This document shows positions 34,712 to 43,429 of a DNA stretch of 64,000 nt, piece after piece (position 1 is the first letter of the stretch; each line of letters starts with the position of its first letter). Position numbers and translations under genes: made by a program. This DNA comes from Bin5 sp965204705. GTDB lineage: Bacteria; Chloroflexota; Anaerolineae; Caldilineales; Caldilineaceae. Below the pieces are notes generated by a model, which saw only the letters and a list, made by a program, of their open reading frames with translations, did no database searches and was not told where the DNA came from. The DNA lies in NCBI GenBank assembly GCA_965204705.1, contig OZ242006.1:992001-1056000 (forward strand), given 5' to 3'.

Positions 34712-35836
34712 ATGGGTCAAATAATGAAAAATGCGCAGAAGATCACCCTCTATCACGACCCCTCGCGCTACACCTGCCAGGTAGGCGCCGCCCAACTCCA
34801 GAACGGCGATGTCGTCGTGGTCTTCAACGAAACCAGCGGCTATATCCATCCCGACTTCGACAGCATACTTCTGATCCGCTCCTCAGATAATGGACTGACG
34901 TGGGATCAGACGCCAGTAGCAACTGTCTGGCCCGCCACCCATCATTTTGGCAGCGACACACCCTCCATCACCCAACTCTCAGACGGTACCCTCCTCGTCA
35001 ACTACTTTCAATGGGCCTTTGTCGACCAGAAAGGCATGCTGGACGACTTCGGACCGCAGGACAGGCCCCGCGGTACCCGCGATGTCGACGGCGTCGGCAT
35101 CACTGCCTCATCCGACAACGGTTATACGTGGGGTGCCGCCTATAAGGCCAACGTGGCGCCAATGCGTTGGGGCCAGCCCATAGACGGCGTGGTGGAACTA
35201 CCGAACGGCTCACTGCTCATGGCCTGCCATGGACACCAGTTCGCCCGCGCCTGGATGGAAACCGACAACCTCCACGAACGCGTCCGCTCCTACCTCATGC
35301 GTTCGGACAACAAGGGTCACGACTGGGAATACTACTCTACCATCGCCTACGACCCCGCCAATATCATCTCCTTTGATGAGACCTCGCTCGCCCGCACAGC
35401 CGACGGCACGTTGGTCACAATGATGCGTACCATGCACGGCGTCCGCAACCGTCACCAACATATGTGGACCGCCCACTCTCACAACGATGGCGAATCCTGG
35501 AGCCGGCCTGAACCCACCAACCTCTGGGGCTACCCTGCCGACCTCACCCTGCTCCAGGACGGCCGCATGCTCTCCACCTACGGCCATCGCCGCGAGCCCT
35601 GGGGAATCCGCGGCTGCATCTCCGAAGATGGGCTGAACTGGGACGTCGCCAACGAGTTTGTCATCAGCTCAGGCGGCATCGCATCCCCTGAAGCAGTCCC
35701 CAATCTCTACTGGCACATCGGCTATCCCACCACCATCCAGCTCAACGATGGAACGCTCTTCACCGTCTTCCACGAGTGGACCCAAGAAAGCCCAATAGTC
35801 CAGTATGTAGTCGCCGTCCGCTGGGAACTTGCGTAG
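34712..35836 (+). CDS. Sialidase/BNR-repeat family protein
   Basis: 374 residues. Asp-box motifs SSDNGLTW, SSDNGYTWG, RSDNKGHDWE and SHNDGESWSRP are evenly spaced, as in the six-bladed sialidase propeller. No signal peptide is visible, so it is predicted cytoplasmic unless an upstream start is used. It follows the permeases by 71 bases and probably processes the imported sugar. True sialidase activity is not certain, as many BNR proteins act on other glycosides or none. Confidence 0.8.
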   Translation: MGQIMKNAQKITLYHDPSRYTCQVGAAQLQNGDVVVVFNETSGYIHPDFDSILLIRSSDNGLTWDQTPVATVWPATHHFGSDTPSITQLSDGTLLVNYFQWAFVDQKGMLDDFGPQDRPRGTRDVDGVGITASSDNGYTWGAAYKANVAPMRWGQPIDGVVELPNGSLLMACHGHQFARAWMETDNLHERVRSYLMRSDNKGHDWEYYSTIAYDPANIISFDETSLARTADGTLVTMMRTMHGVRNRHQHMWTAHSHNDGESWSRPEPTNLWGYPADLTLLQDGRMLSTYGHRREPWGIRGCISEDGLNWDVANEFVISSGGIASPEAVPNLYWHIGYPTTIQLNDGTLFTVFHEWTQESPIVQYVVAVRWELA

Positions 35837-35996
35837 CGAACGTTAACTCCCCTTCCTCACAATCCCTGCCTTCCACCTGCCCGCGCCAACCCAGCGCGCC
35901 GCCCGGCCCTGCCATCGGAAGAGTCCCACGGATAAACCTGAAACGGGACACCCAACAGCTACAGTCTGGTCCACTGATGTCCCCGAAAATAGGCAC

Positions 35997-36025
35997 TTGA
36001 CAAGAACCGCCGTTGCCTCCAGAAT
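35997..36025 (+). promoter_or_regulatory. Promoter of the ATPase-containing sugar importer operon
   Basis: TTGACA (35997-36002), 17 bases, CAGAAT (36020-36025), about 140 bases before the binding-protein start. The rest of the 331-base gap shows nothing else. Confidence 0.5.
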
Positions 36026-36167
36026 ACCAGCCAAACAGCCAAACCTTTCCAACAGAACAGATCGTCCCCCACCATTTGACCTTGCCAAGCGCCTGTCAGA
36101 ATCCCATTTCCGTGAAACTCCAGTGCAGTACTCTCCCAACCTATTTCAGTAAGGAGGAAGTAAAGTC

Positions 36168-37511
36168 ATGAAGAAACTCTATCTTTTTGCCGTCTTCACC
36201 CTCGTGATGGCAATTATGGTGTCGGCTTGCGCGGCGCCCGCGGCGCCGGCAGAGACCGGGGCCATGGAAGAGGAGATGCCCGAGGAAGTCACCATCAGTA
36301 TCATCACCGCCCAGGGCCCACTGGCTGATGGCCTCGTAGCTCTGATCCCCCAGTTCGAAGAAGAAAATCCGGGCATCAAGGTCGAAGTTGCGCCCTTCCC
36401 CTGGACGACATTCTTCGAAAAGGTGATCTCGCTGGCCCGTACCGAGTCCGGTGAATTCGACGTCATCTTCGCCGACGATCCCTGGATGCCCAACATCGTC
36501 GACGGCGGGCTGTCCGTCAACCTGACCCAAGCCTACGACGCTACCCGCGACGACGACGTGCCCCAGGTCTCCTACGACGTCTTCTCCTGGCCCCCACCCT
36601 ATGGCCCCATCCCCTTGGACTTCCAGACCGGTGAACGCCCCGACCTGCACGCCCTGCCCATCCAGGGTAACGTCATCATGTTCTACATCCGCCAGGATAT
36701 TCTCGACGAACAAGGTCTCGATCCCCCCGTAACCTGGGATGACGTACTGGCGATCGCTGAGCAAGTCCACTGTCCCGACTGCGACCCGCCCTTCTACGGC
36801 TACAACGTGCGCGGCGCCGCCGGCAGTGACGCTCTCGCCCTGCTCTGGTCAATGGGCGGCGGCATCTTCGACGACGAGTTCAACGTCATCCTCGACGACG
36901 AGGCCGGCTGCGATGCGCTCACGCTCTATGAGCAGTTGAGCAAGTACCTGCCGCCTGGCGGCAATACCTACGGCACCACCGAAATGGTCGCCGAAGTCGT
37001 CTCCGGCCGCGCCATGATGGGCATCGGCTGGCCCGGCGACGCCTACGCCGCTTTCGAGGACGAGACCGACTCCGACGTGGCCGGCAAGATGCTCTATCTG
37101 CCTCTGCCCGCCTCCGAGGTCGGCGCGCCCCATGTCTCCATGATGGGCCACTGGGGCCTCGTGCTCAACGCCCACTCCGAAAACAAGGACGCCGCCTGGG
37201 CCTACATGGAATGGATGCACTACAACCAGGAGCACGCGTTGTCCTACGCCCACGCCGGCGGCATCCCCTTCCGCAAGTCCGTCTTCAACGACCCCGAGCT
37301 AATCCTGGAGAAGCCCTGGTTCCCGGCCCAGTTTGAGGCCCTGATGGTGCCGCCGAAGTGGCGGCCCCGCAGCACCCAGGCCACGGGCATCAGCCTCGCC
37401 ATCCTCGGACCGGCCTTCAGCGCCGTCGGCGCCGGTGACATAACCGGCCAGGAAGCCTGCGAGCAGGCTGGCGCCGAAATCCGTCTCGAGATGGAAGGTG
37501 TAACCAACTAG
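36168..37511 (+). CDS. Sugar ABC transporter substrate-binding lipoprotein (CUT1)
   Basis: 447 residues. A Sec lipoprotein signal (KKLYLFAVFTLVMAIMVSAC, Cys21) with no twin-arginine motif, unlike most of the other CUT1 binding proteins here. The mature start is VTISIITAQGPLADGLVALIPQFEEENPGIKVEV. It heads the operon with two permeases, an ATPase, an IolE-like protein and an esterase. AAGGAGGAAG precedes the ATG. Four Cys in CPDCDPP and elsewhere could form disulfides. Confidence 0.93.
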   Translation: MKKLYLFAVFTLVMAIMVSACAAPAAPAETGAMEEEMPEEVTISIITAQGPLADGLVALIPQFEEENPGIKVEVAPFPWTTFFEKVISLARTESGEFDVIFADDPWMPNIVDGGLSVNLTQAYDATRDDDVPQVSYDVFSWPPPYGPIPLDFQTGERPDLHALPIQGNVIMFYIRQDILDEQGLDPPVTWDDVLAIAEQVHCPDCDPPFYGYNVRGAAGSDALALLWSMGGGIFDDEFNVILDDEAGCDALTLYEQLSKYLPPGGNTYGTTEMVAEVVSGRAMMGIGWPGDAYAAFEDETDSDVAGKMLYLPLPASEVGAPHVSMMGHWGLVLNAHSENKDAAWAYMEWMHYNQEHALSYAHAGGIPFRKSVFNDPELILEKPWFPAQFEALMVPPKWRPRSTQATGISLAILGPAFSAVGAGDITGQEACEQAGAEIRLEMEGVTN

Positions 37512-37528
37512 TCTGAGTTCAAAAAAGT

Positions 37529-37551
37529 GGAGCGGGAATCCCCCTCGCTCC
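37529..37551 (+). terminator. Hairpin after the binding-protein gene
   Basis: GGAGCG pairs with CGCTCC, with extra GG/CC inside, followed by TCTTTCCC. It could be a weak terminator or a 3' mRNA hairpin before the permease gene. Confidence 0.5.
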
Positions 37552-37626
37552 TCTTTCCCATTGCCCACGCTTCAGTCACCGGCGTACAGAACGTCTTCTT
37601 GACCTACCGGCCCCAGGAGGGTTTCT

Positions 37627-38583
37627 TTGACCGTACAGCAGCCCGCCAGCCCCTTGCCCGGACAGGGCATGAACAGCCCCGCCGCGCAGCCGCCCCCGCC
37701 CCAGGGCATGTGGTCCGAGCTTTTTAGCTATCGCGACAACCGCCTCGGGGTCATGCTCATCATCCCCAGCCTCCTGACCCTGATCCTGGTCCAGTTCTAT
37801 CCCATCGTTTACAACTTCTGGCTGATTCTCACCAGCGAAAAAGGTGAGTGGATCGGCATGGCCAACCTCTCCCGCCTTACCCGGGACACGATCTTCCACG
37901 GCGCGCTGATTTTCAGCCTCAAGATGGGCGTCGTTGTCGTTCCCATGTGCCTGCTCGTCGGGCTGGGACTGGCCCTTCTTGTGCACAGCGACTATGCCGG
38001 CCGCAAGGCTATCTGGATCTCCATCCTTATCATTCCGCTGATGGTCTCCGAAATCGTCGCCGGTATGATGTGGAAGATCATGTACCACCCCACCTTGGGG
38101 CTGGTAAACGTGCCCCTATCCGCACTCGGCCTCGAACCGATCATCTGGCTTGTGAAGGCCGATACCGCCTTTATCGCCCTCTGTGTTGTGGAGATCTGGC
38201 GCATCAGCCCCCTGGCGTTCCTGCTTCTCTACGCCGGCCTCAACCAGGTCCCCCGCGACATCTACGAGGCCGCCGCCGTCGATGGCGCAACCCGCTGGCG
38301 CGCCTTCTGGGACATGACCCTCCCCTATATCCGGCCGATGTTCGCCATCGCCACAATCCTCGTCTTTGTCTGGTCCACCCGCACCATCGGCACCATCGCC
38401 GCCACCACCCAGGGCGGCCCGGGCCGCGCTACCTGGAACCTGTCCTGGTACATATACGGCATGTCATTCCAGCGGCTCAAACCCCACTATGCCTCAGCCG
38501 CAGTGCTCGTCATGCTGCTGATGACCTACATCGCCGGCACGATCTTCGTCAGATATCTGTGGGTGGAGCGCCGAAGCCGTTGA
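37627..38583 (+). CDS. Sugar ABC transporter permease (MalF type)
   Basis: 318 residues from TTG 37627, supported by AGGAGGG at 37615-37621. After a Pro/Gln-rich start, membrane segments begin at LGVMLIIPSLLTLILVQFYPIVYNFWLIL. The EAA loop is IYEAAAVDGATRWRAFWDMTLPYI. It partners the protein at 38617. Confidence 0.92.
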   Translation: MTVQQPASPLPGQGMNSPAAQPPPPQGMWSELFSYRDNRLGVMLIIPSLLTLILVQFYPIVYNFWLILTSEKGEWIGMANLSRLTRDTIFHGALIFSLKMGVVVVPMCLLVGLGLALLVHSDYAGRKAIWISILIIPLMVSEIVAGMMWKIMYHPTLGLVNVPLSALGLEPIIWLVKADTAFIALCVVEIWRISPLAFLLLYAGLNQVPRDIYEAAAVDGATRWRAFWDMTLPYIRPMFAIATILVFVWSTRTIGTIAATTQGGPGRATWNLSWYIYGMSFQRLKPHYASAAVLVMLLMTYIAGTIFVRYLWVERRSR

Positions 38584-38616
38584 GCGTTAAGGCCGTTTAC
38601 TTAGGAGTGTAAGCTG

Positions 38617-39525
38617 ATGGCACAAACAGAAGTCAGTGAGACGAAAACCAACGAACCCGTGCCCCAGGATGTAGTGATTGCCGCGCAGGGGCGCCGTCTC
38701 AACCCGCGAAGACTGCTCGTTGTCATCGTACTCTACCTCGCCGCCTTCTGGACCCTCGTCCCCATGTACTGGGTCGCCATCTCTTCCATCAAGTCCTTGC
38801 GCGATCTCGCCCACATCCCGCCCCGTTTCTTCCCAACAGACCCCCGGATCGACGCCTGGGTGACCATCTTTGAACGTCGCATCCTCGAAAACGTCTACAA
38901 CAGTCTCGTCGTTTCCACCTTGGCGACCGTCATCTGCCTCATCATCGCCGTGCCCGCCGCCTACGCCGCCACCAGAATGCGCCTGCCCTTCAAGTTCGTC
39001 GCCATCGTCGTCGGCCTGATGGGCCTTGTCGCGCTCCTGCCCCCCATCGCCTCCGCCATCCCCCTCTTCCTCCTCGGCAGCGATCTCGGAATCATCGACG
39101 AAAAATACACCCTTATCATTCTTTATACCGTTCTCAACACCGCTTTCGCCGTCTGGGTTCTGCGCGGCACCTTCATGGATGTCCCCATGGACGTAGAGGA
39201 AGCTGCCCTGATGGACGGAGATACACGTTTCGGCGCCGTACGCCGCATCCTTCTGCCGCTGATCTTCCCCAGCCTTTTTTCGATCGCCATCCTGCTCTTT
39301 ATCTTCAACTGGAACGAGTACATCATCGCTCTCTATTTCGTGAATTCCATGAAGACCATGACGCTTCCGATTGCGATCCAGGCGCAGATTCCACAGCATG
39401 AACTGGATTGGGGCGTGGTCAGCGCCGCCGGCACCATCGCGGTATTCCCGGTTCTTGTGGCGGCATTTACCTTACAGAGATTCCTGGTGCGCGGGCTGAC
39501 CTTTGGCGTCGCCAGCGGCCAGTGA
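38617..39525 (+). CDS. Sugar ABC transporter permease (MalG type)
   Basis: 302 residues with AAFWTLVPMYWVAISSIKSL near the start, the EAA loop VEEAALMDGDTRFGAVRRILLPLI, FNWNEYIIALYFV, and a tail FLVRGLTFGVASGQ. It ends 16 bases before the ATPase gene. Confidence 0.92.
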   Translation: MAQTEVSETKTNEPVPQDVVIAAQGRRLNPRRLLVVIVLYLAAFWTLVPMYWVAISSIKSLRDLAHIPPRFFPTDPRIDAWVTIFERRILENVYNSLVVSTLATVICLIIAVPAAYAATRMRLPFKFVAIVVGLMGLVALLPPIASAIPLFLLGSDLGIIDEKYTLIILYTVLNTAFAVWVLRGTFMDVPMDVEEAALMDGDTRFGAVRRILLPLIFPSLFSIAILLFIFNWNEYIIALYFVNSMKTMTLPIAIQAQIPQHELDWGVVSAAGTIAVFPVLVAAFTLQRFLVRGLTFGVASGQ

Positions 39526-39541
39526 GCAAGGAGAGTACACT

Positions 39542-40624
39542 TTGGCGGAAGTAAGAATAGAAGGCCTGACAAAGTACTTCGGCGATACCTGCGCCGTCAA
39601 TCAACTTAATCTCGTCGTCAATGATGGCGATCTGGTCGTCCTCCTCGGCCCCTCCGGCTGCGGCAAAACCACCACCATGCGCTGCGTCGCCGGCCTCGAA
39701 CGCCCCACCTACGGCGATATCTACATCGGCGACACGCGCGTCAACGACCTCGAACCGCGCGAACGCGATGTCGCCCTCGTCTTCCAGAGCTATGCCCTCT
39801 ACCCCCATTTCACCGCCTTCGACAACATCGCCTATCCCCTGCGCCTGCGCAAAACACCCAAAGACGAGATCGAGCGCCGCGTCCGCGACGTAGCCGAAAT
39901 GCTGGGCATCAGCCATACCCTGGAGCGCCCCCCGGGCCTCTGCTCCGGCGGCGAGCAGCAACGCATCGCCCTCGGCAGAGCCATCGTGCGCGAGCCCGTC
40001 GTCTTCCTCATGGACGAGCCCCTCTCCAACATCGACGCCCTGCTGCGCGTCTACATGCGCGCCGAAATCAAACGGCTGCAACACGAGTTGGGCACGACCA
40101 TGATCTACGTGACCCATGATCAGGTCGAGGGCATGACCATGGCCGACCAGATCGCGGTCATGAACCAGGGCACCCTGCAGCAACTTGGCACACCCAGCGA
40201 AATCTACGATATGCCGTCTAACAACTTCGTCGCCCGCTTCGTCGGCTCCACACCGATGAACTTCATCCCCGGCGCCCTCCAAAGCGACAACGGCAAGACG
40301 GTCCACAAGAGCGATCAGTTCGTCATCCCGGTCAGCGCCGAAATGGCCGACCGCGCCGCCGAGCTCTGTCCCAGCGGCAAATGCACCTTGGGAGTCCGCC
40401 CCGAGGAGATTCGCTTCACCACGAACGGCGAAGGCGAAAACCAGGCCAGGGTCTTTCTGCTGGAACCGCTCGGTTCGGAGACGATTCTCGATATCGAGAA
40501 AGAGGGCCTCCTTCTCAAAGTCAAAGATGTAGCCTCAACCCAGGTGCGCGAGGGGGACATCCTCAGCCTCTCCTTCAATCGTTTCCATCTCTTCGACGAC
40601 GAAACCGGCGCAGCCATCCGCTGA
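39542..40624 (+). CDS. Sugar ABC transporter ATP-binding protein (MalK/UgpC type)
   Basis: 360 residues from TTG 39542, chosen because AAGGAG sits 9 bases upstream and the reading begins AEVRIEGLTKYF. Walker A GPSGCGKTT (36-44), Q-loop Gln82, signature CSGGE (134-138; usually LSGGQ or LSGGE), Walker B VVFLMDEP, and THDQVEGMTMADQ. The C-terminal 120 residues form the TOBE/MalK regulatory domain (LGVRPEEIRF). It is the only ATPase for sugar importers in the window and may energise several of them. The Cys in the signature is unusual. Confidence 0.93.
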   Translation: MAEVRIEGLTKYFGDTCAVNQLNLVVNDGDLVVLLGPSGCGKTTTMRCVAGLERPTYGDIYIGDTRVNDLEPRERDVALVFQSYALYPHFTAFDNIAYPLRLRKTPKDEIERRVRDVAEMLGISHTLERPPGLCSGGEQQRIALGRAIVREPVVFLMDEPLSNIDALLRVYMRAEIKRLQHELGTTMIYVTHDQVEGMTMADQIAVMNQGTLQQLGTPSEIYDMPSNNFVARFVGSTPMNFIPGALQSDNGKTVHKSDQFVIPVSAEMADRAAELCPSGKCTLGVRPEEIRFTTNGEGENQARVFLLEPLGSETILDIEKEGLLLKVKDVASTQVREGDILSLSFNRFHLFDDETGAAIR

Positions 40625-40746
40625 GCCAGCCAACGAAAAAACTGCGCACCAGGCAAGGCTGCGAAGCGTTTCACACTTGCCTCATCCCCGGTCGATCTGT
40701 ATACAGGTTTCCGAGCACCCGCGAAAAATCCACGAAATGAGGAACA

Positions 40747-41667
40747 ATGCTTGAAGTAAAGATTGGAAGCGCTCCCATCAGTTGGGACGTCCTTTCCTTT
40801 GGCGATAGCAAGACCAGCGGCCTCACCTTTGCCCAGATGCTGGACGGCATCGCAGCAGCCGGATACGAAGGTACGGAAATCAGCACGAACGGCTTCTTCC
40901 CCGCCGAAGCAGAGTCGCTGCGCATCGAATTGGAGAAAAGGAATCTGAAGGCGGCCTCCTCCTATGTGGCCCTGCCGCTGGGAGAGGAGGGAGCGCTCGA
41001 CTCAATGCTTGAGCAGGTGCAGAGTGTCGGTGCACTGCTGGCCCACTTCAATGTTTCCGAAATCATCATAGCCGGCAATACCACGCCAAGGCGTCTGCAA
41101 GTCGCAGGATATGTTGCCGCCGATGGCAGCGACGGCTGGACCGACGCGGAATGGAAGCGCGCCGCTGATGCGCTGGAGGCCATCGGCGCCCACTGCAAGG
41201 AACGCTTCAACCTGAATACCGTCTTCCACCATCACACTGGCACCTATGTCGAGACCCCCGCCGAGGTTGAACGGATCATGGAGATGACCGACCCGGAACT
41301 GGTCGGACTGTGCTTCGATACCGGCCACTACCACTACGGCGGTGGCGACGTCGTCGCCGCGACGAAGCAATACGCCGACCGTATCGGATATCTCCACATC
41401 AAAGACGTCTGGCCAGAAAAACTTCAAAAGGTGAGAAGGGAACGGATACACATGCGTCAGGCCTGGGCCATGGACATCTTCGCCGAGTTGGGTCGAGGCG
41501 CTATCGACTTTCCCGCCTTCTTTGACGTATTGCGCACGCAAAACTACCAGGGCTGGATGATTGTCGAGCAGGACTCCGTAGGGCGCTCACAACGCGACCC
41601 AAGCTGGTCGCCGGTCGAAAGCGCCAAGATGAGCCGGGACTATCTCCGAGACGTTATCCGGGTCTGA
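40747..41667 (+). CDS. IolE-like sugar isomerase/dehydratase (TIM barrel)
   Basis: 306 residues. IGSAPISWDVL at the start, GYEGTEISTNGFFP, the metal-site run FHHHTGTYVETPAE, LCFDTGHYHYGGGD, YLHIKDVWPE and a C-terminal GWMIVEQDSVGRS. These are landmarks of inosose dehydratase (IolE)-like and related epimerases. Whether it acts on inosose or another ketosugar is open. It follows the ABC operon by 122 bases. Confidence 0.85.
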   Translation: MLEVKIGSAPISWDVLSFGDSKTSGLTFAQMLDGIAAAGYEGTEISTNGFFPAEAESLRIELEKRNLKAASSYVALPLGEEGALDSMLEQVQSVGALLAHFNVSEIIIAGNTTPRRLQVAGYVAADGSDGWTDAEWKRAADALEAIGAHCKERFNLNTVFHHHTGTYVETPAEVERIMEMTDPELVGLCFDTGHYHYGGGDVVAATKQYADRIGYLHIKDVWPEKLQKVRRERIHMRQAWAMDIFAELGRGAIDFPAFFDVLRTQNYQGWMIVEQDSVGRSQRDPSWSPVESAKMSRDYLRDVIRV

Positions 41668-41746
41668 ACCTGACGCCAACCGATCCCGGAATCTTCGGCC
41701 CCGCAACGGCTGGAACGCCACACGCTATACAGTCAAGGAATTCCAA

Positions 41747-43228
41747 ATGGCCAAGGTATCTGAACAACTGGACCTTCTGCTCGAAGAGATGACAACCTGG
41801 GACAAACCTGATTACATCATCTCCAACCTGACCCACCTGGTAGACATACATCCCGAACTCCTGACACACTCCTTCACCTACGAAGTGCTCGGCCGCGCCT
41901 ACGGCCTGCAGGACAACAAGCCGCTCGCCGCCGAAATCTTCGAAATGGCCCTCAAACTGGACCCGACCCGCCAGCAGGCCAGCGACTGGTACAACCAGGT
42001 ACGTCAGTGCGAGGATGTCAACTATGACGAAGCGCGCGTACCCACCTATGAGCTGCCCGACGCGCTGCGCATGGCCGACGGCCGCGCAGTCACCGACGCC
42101 GCCATGTGGAGGGAGGAGCGCCGTCCCGAACTCCTGCGCCTGTTCGAAGAGCACGTCTACGGCGTAGCGCCTGACCGTCCCGAGAGCATGACCTTCGAGG
42201 TCACCTCAGTCGACGAAAGCGCCCTCGACGGCCAGGCCACGCGCAAAGAGATCGCCGTCTACTTCACCGGCCGCCGCGACGATCCCAGGATGGACATTCT
42301 CGTCTACCTGCCCAACGACAAACCCAAGCCCGTGCCCTCCTTCCTCGTCCCCAACTTCCAGGGCAACCAGTCAGTCCATAGCGATCCCGGCATAACCATC
42401 TCGCAACAGTGGATGCGCAACCGCTTCGACCGCGGCATCCGCAACCATCGCGCCACCGAGGCCAGCCGCGGCTCCGCCCTCTCCCGCTGGCCCGTCGAAC
42501 GCATCCTCGAGCGCGGCTACGCCCTCGCCACCATCTACTACGGCGACCTCGACCCCGACTACGACGACGGCTACCAGAACGGTGTCCATCCCCTCTACTA
42601 CACTGCCGGGCAGACAAAACCCGCCGCCAATGAATGGGGGGCCATCGGCGCCTGGGCTTGGGGCCTGCGCCGCGCGCTCGACTACCTGGAGACCGACGAC
42701 GACGTCGACCACGAACGCGTCGCCGTGATGGGCCAGTCCCGCCTCGGGAAAACCGCGCTTTGGGCCGGCGCGCAGGATGAGCGCTTCGCCCTCGTAATCC
42801 CCAACAACTCCGGTTGCGGCGGCACCGCGCTCTTCCGCCGCCGCTTCGGCGAGACCGCCCGCCACGCCAACGTCACCTATCCCCACTGGTTCTGCGATAA
42901 CTTCAAGCGCTACAACGACAAAGAGGACGAGCTGCCCGTCGACCAGCACATGCTCATCGCCCTCGTCGCCCCCCGCCCCGTATACGTCGTCAGCGCCGAC
43001 GAAGACCTCTGGGCCGACCCCCACGGCGAGTTCCTCGGCGCCAAAAACGCCGACCCCGTCTACCGCCTCCTCGGCGCCGATGGCATCGCCGTCAACGAGT
43101 TGCCCCCCGTCAACCAGCCCGTCAGAAGCACCATCGGCTACCACATCCGCACCGGCAAGCACGACGTCACCACCTACGACTGGGAACGCTACATGGACTT
43201 CGCTGACATCCACGTGCGCCAGGAATAG
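41747..43228 (+). CDS. TPR-like domain fused to a glucuronoyl-esterase-like alpha/beta hydrolase
   Basis: 493 residues. The first 95 form helices with TPR-like spacing (EVLGRAYGLQDNKPLAAEIFEMALKLDP). The rest is an alpha/beta hydrolase close to CE15 glucuronoyl or acetylxylan esterases: VPNFQGNQS, a nucleophile elbow GQSRLGK (Ser331), NNSGCGGTALFRRRFGE and a C-terminal His in RTGKHDVTTYDW. CE15 enzymes usually have GCSRxGK; here Gln replaces Cys. There is no signal peptide, so it acts inside the cell on the imported sugar or ester. Confidence 0.75.
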   Translation: MAKVSEQLDLLLEEMTTWDKPDYIISNLTHLVDIHPELLTHSFTYEVLGRAYGLQDNKPLAAEIFEMALKLDPTRQQASDWYNQVRQCEDVNYDEARVPTYELPDALRMADGRAVTDAAMWREERRPELLRLFEEHVYGVAPDRPESMTFEVTSVDESALDGQATRKEIAVYFTGRRDDPRMDILVYLPNDKPKPVPSFLVPNFQGNQSVHSDPGITISQQWMRNRFDRGIRNHRATEASRGSALSRWPVERILERGYALATIYYGDLDPDYDDGYQNGVHPLYYTAGQTKPAANEWGAIGAWAWGLRRALDYLETDDDVDHERVAVMGQSRLGKTALWAGAQDERFALVIPNNSGCGGTALFRRRFGETARHANVTYPHWFCDNFKRYNDKEDELPVDQHMLIALVAPRPVYVVSADEDLWADPHGEFLGAKNADPVYRLLGADGIAVNELPPVNQPVRSTIGYHIRTGKHDVTTYDWERYMDFADIHVRQE

Positions 43229-43243
43229 CAGGTATAGCGAGAA

Positions 43244-43274
43244 GGCCGTCCAGCGCAAATTGGCTCTGACGGCC
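43244..43274 (+). terminator. Hairpin after the esterase gene
   Basis: GGCCGTC (43244-43250) pairs with GACGGCC (43268-43274) across a 17-base loop in a convergent gap. A short A-rich tract follows further on. It is plausibly a terminator for the plus-strand operon. Confidence 0.45.
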
Positions 43275-43429
43275 CCAAATGGCTAAAAAATTGGGCGTGT
43301 CAACTCTGAAGTGGCACGACTCACGCGCAGTGGACGCGTAAGTGTGGGGACGTTAACGGGCAAAAGACGCCATTGCCGATGAGTAGATTGAGATGACGGA
43401 CGCTTGACCTTCATGTTCGGTCCCGACAT

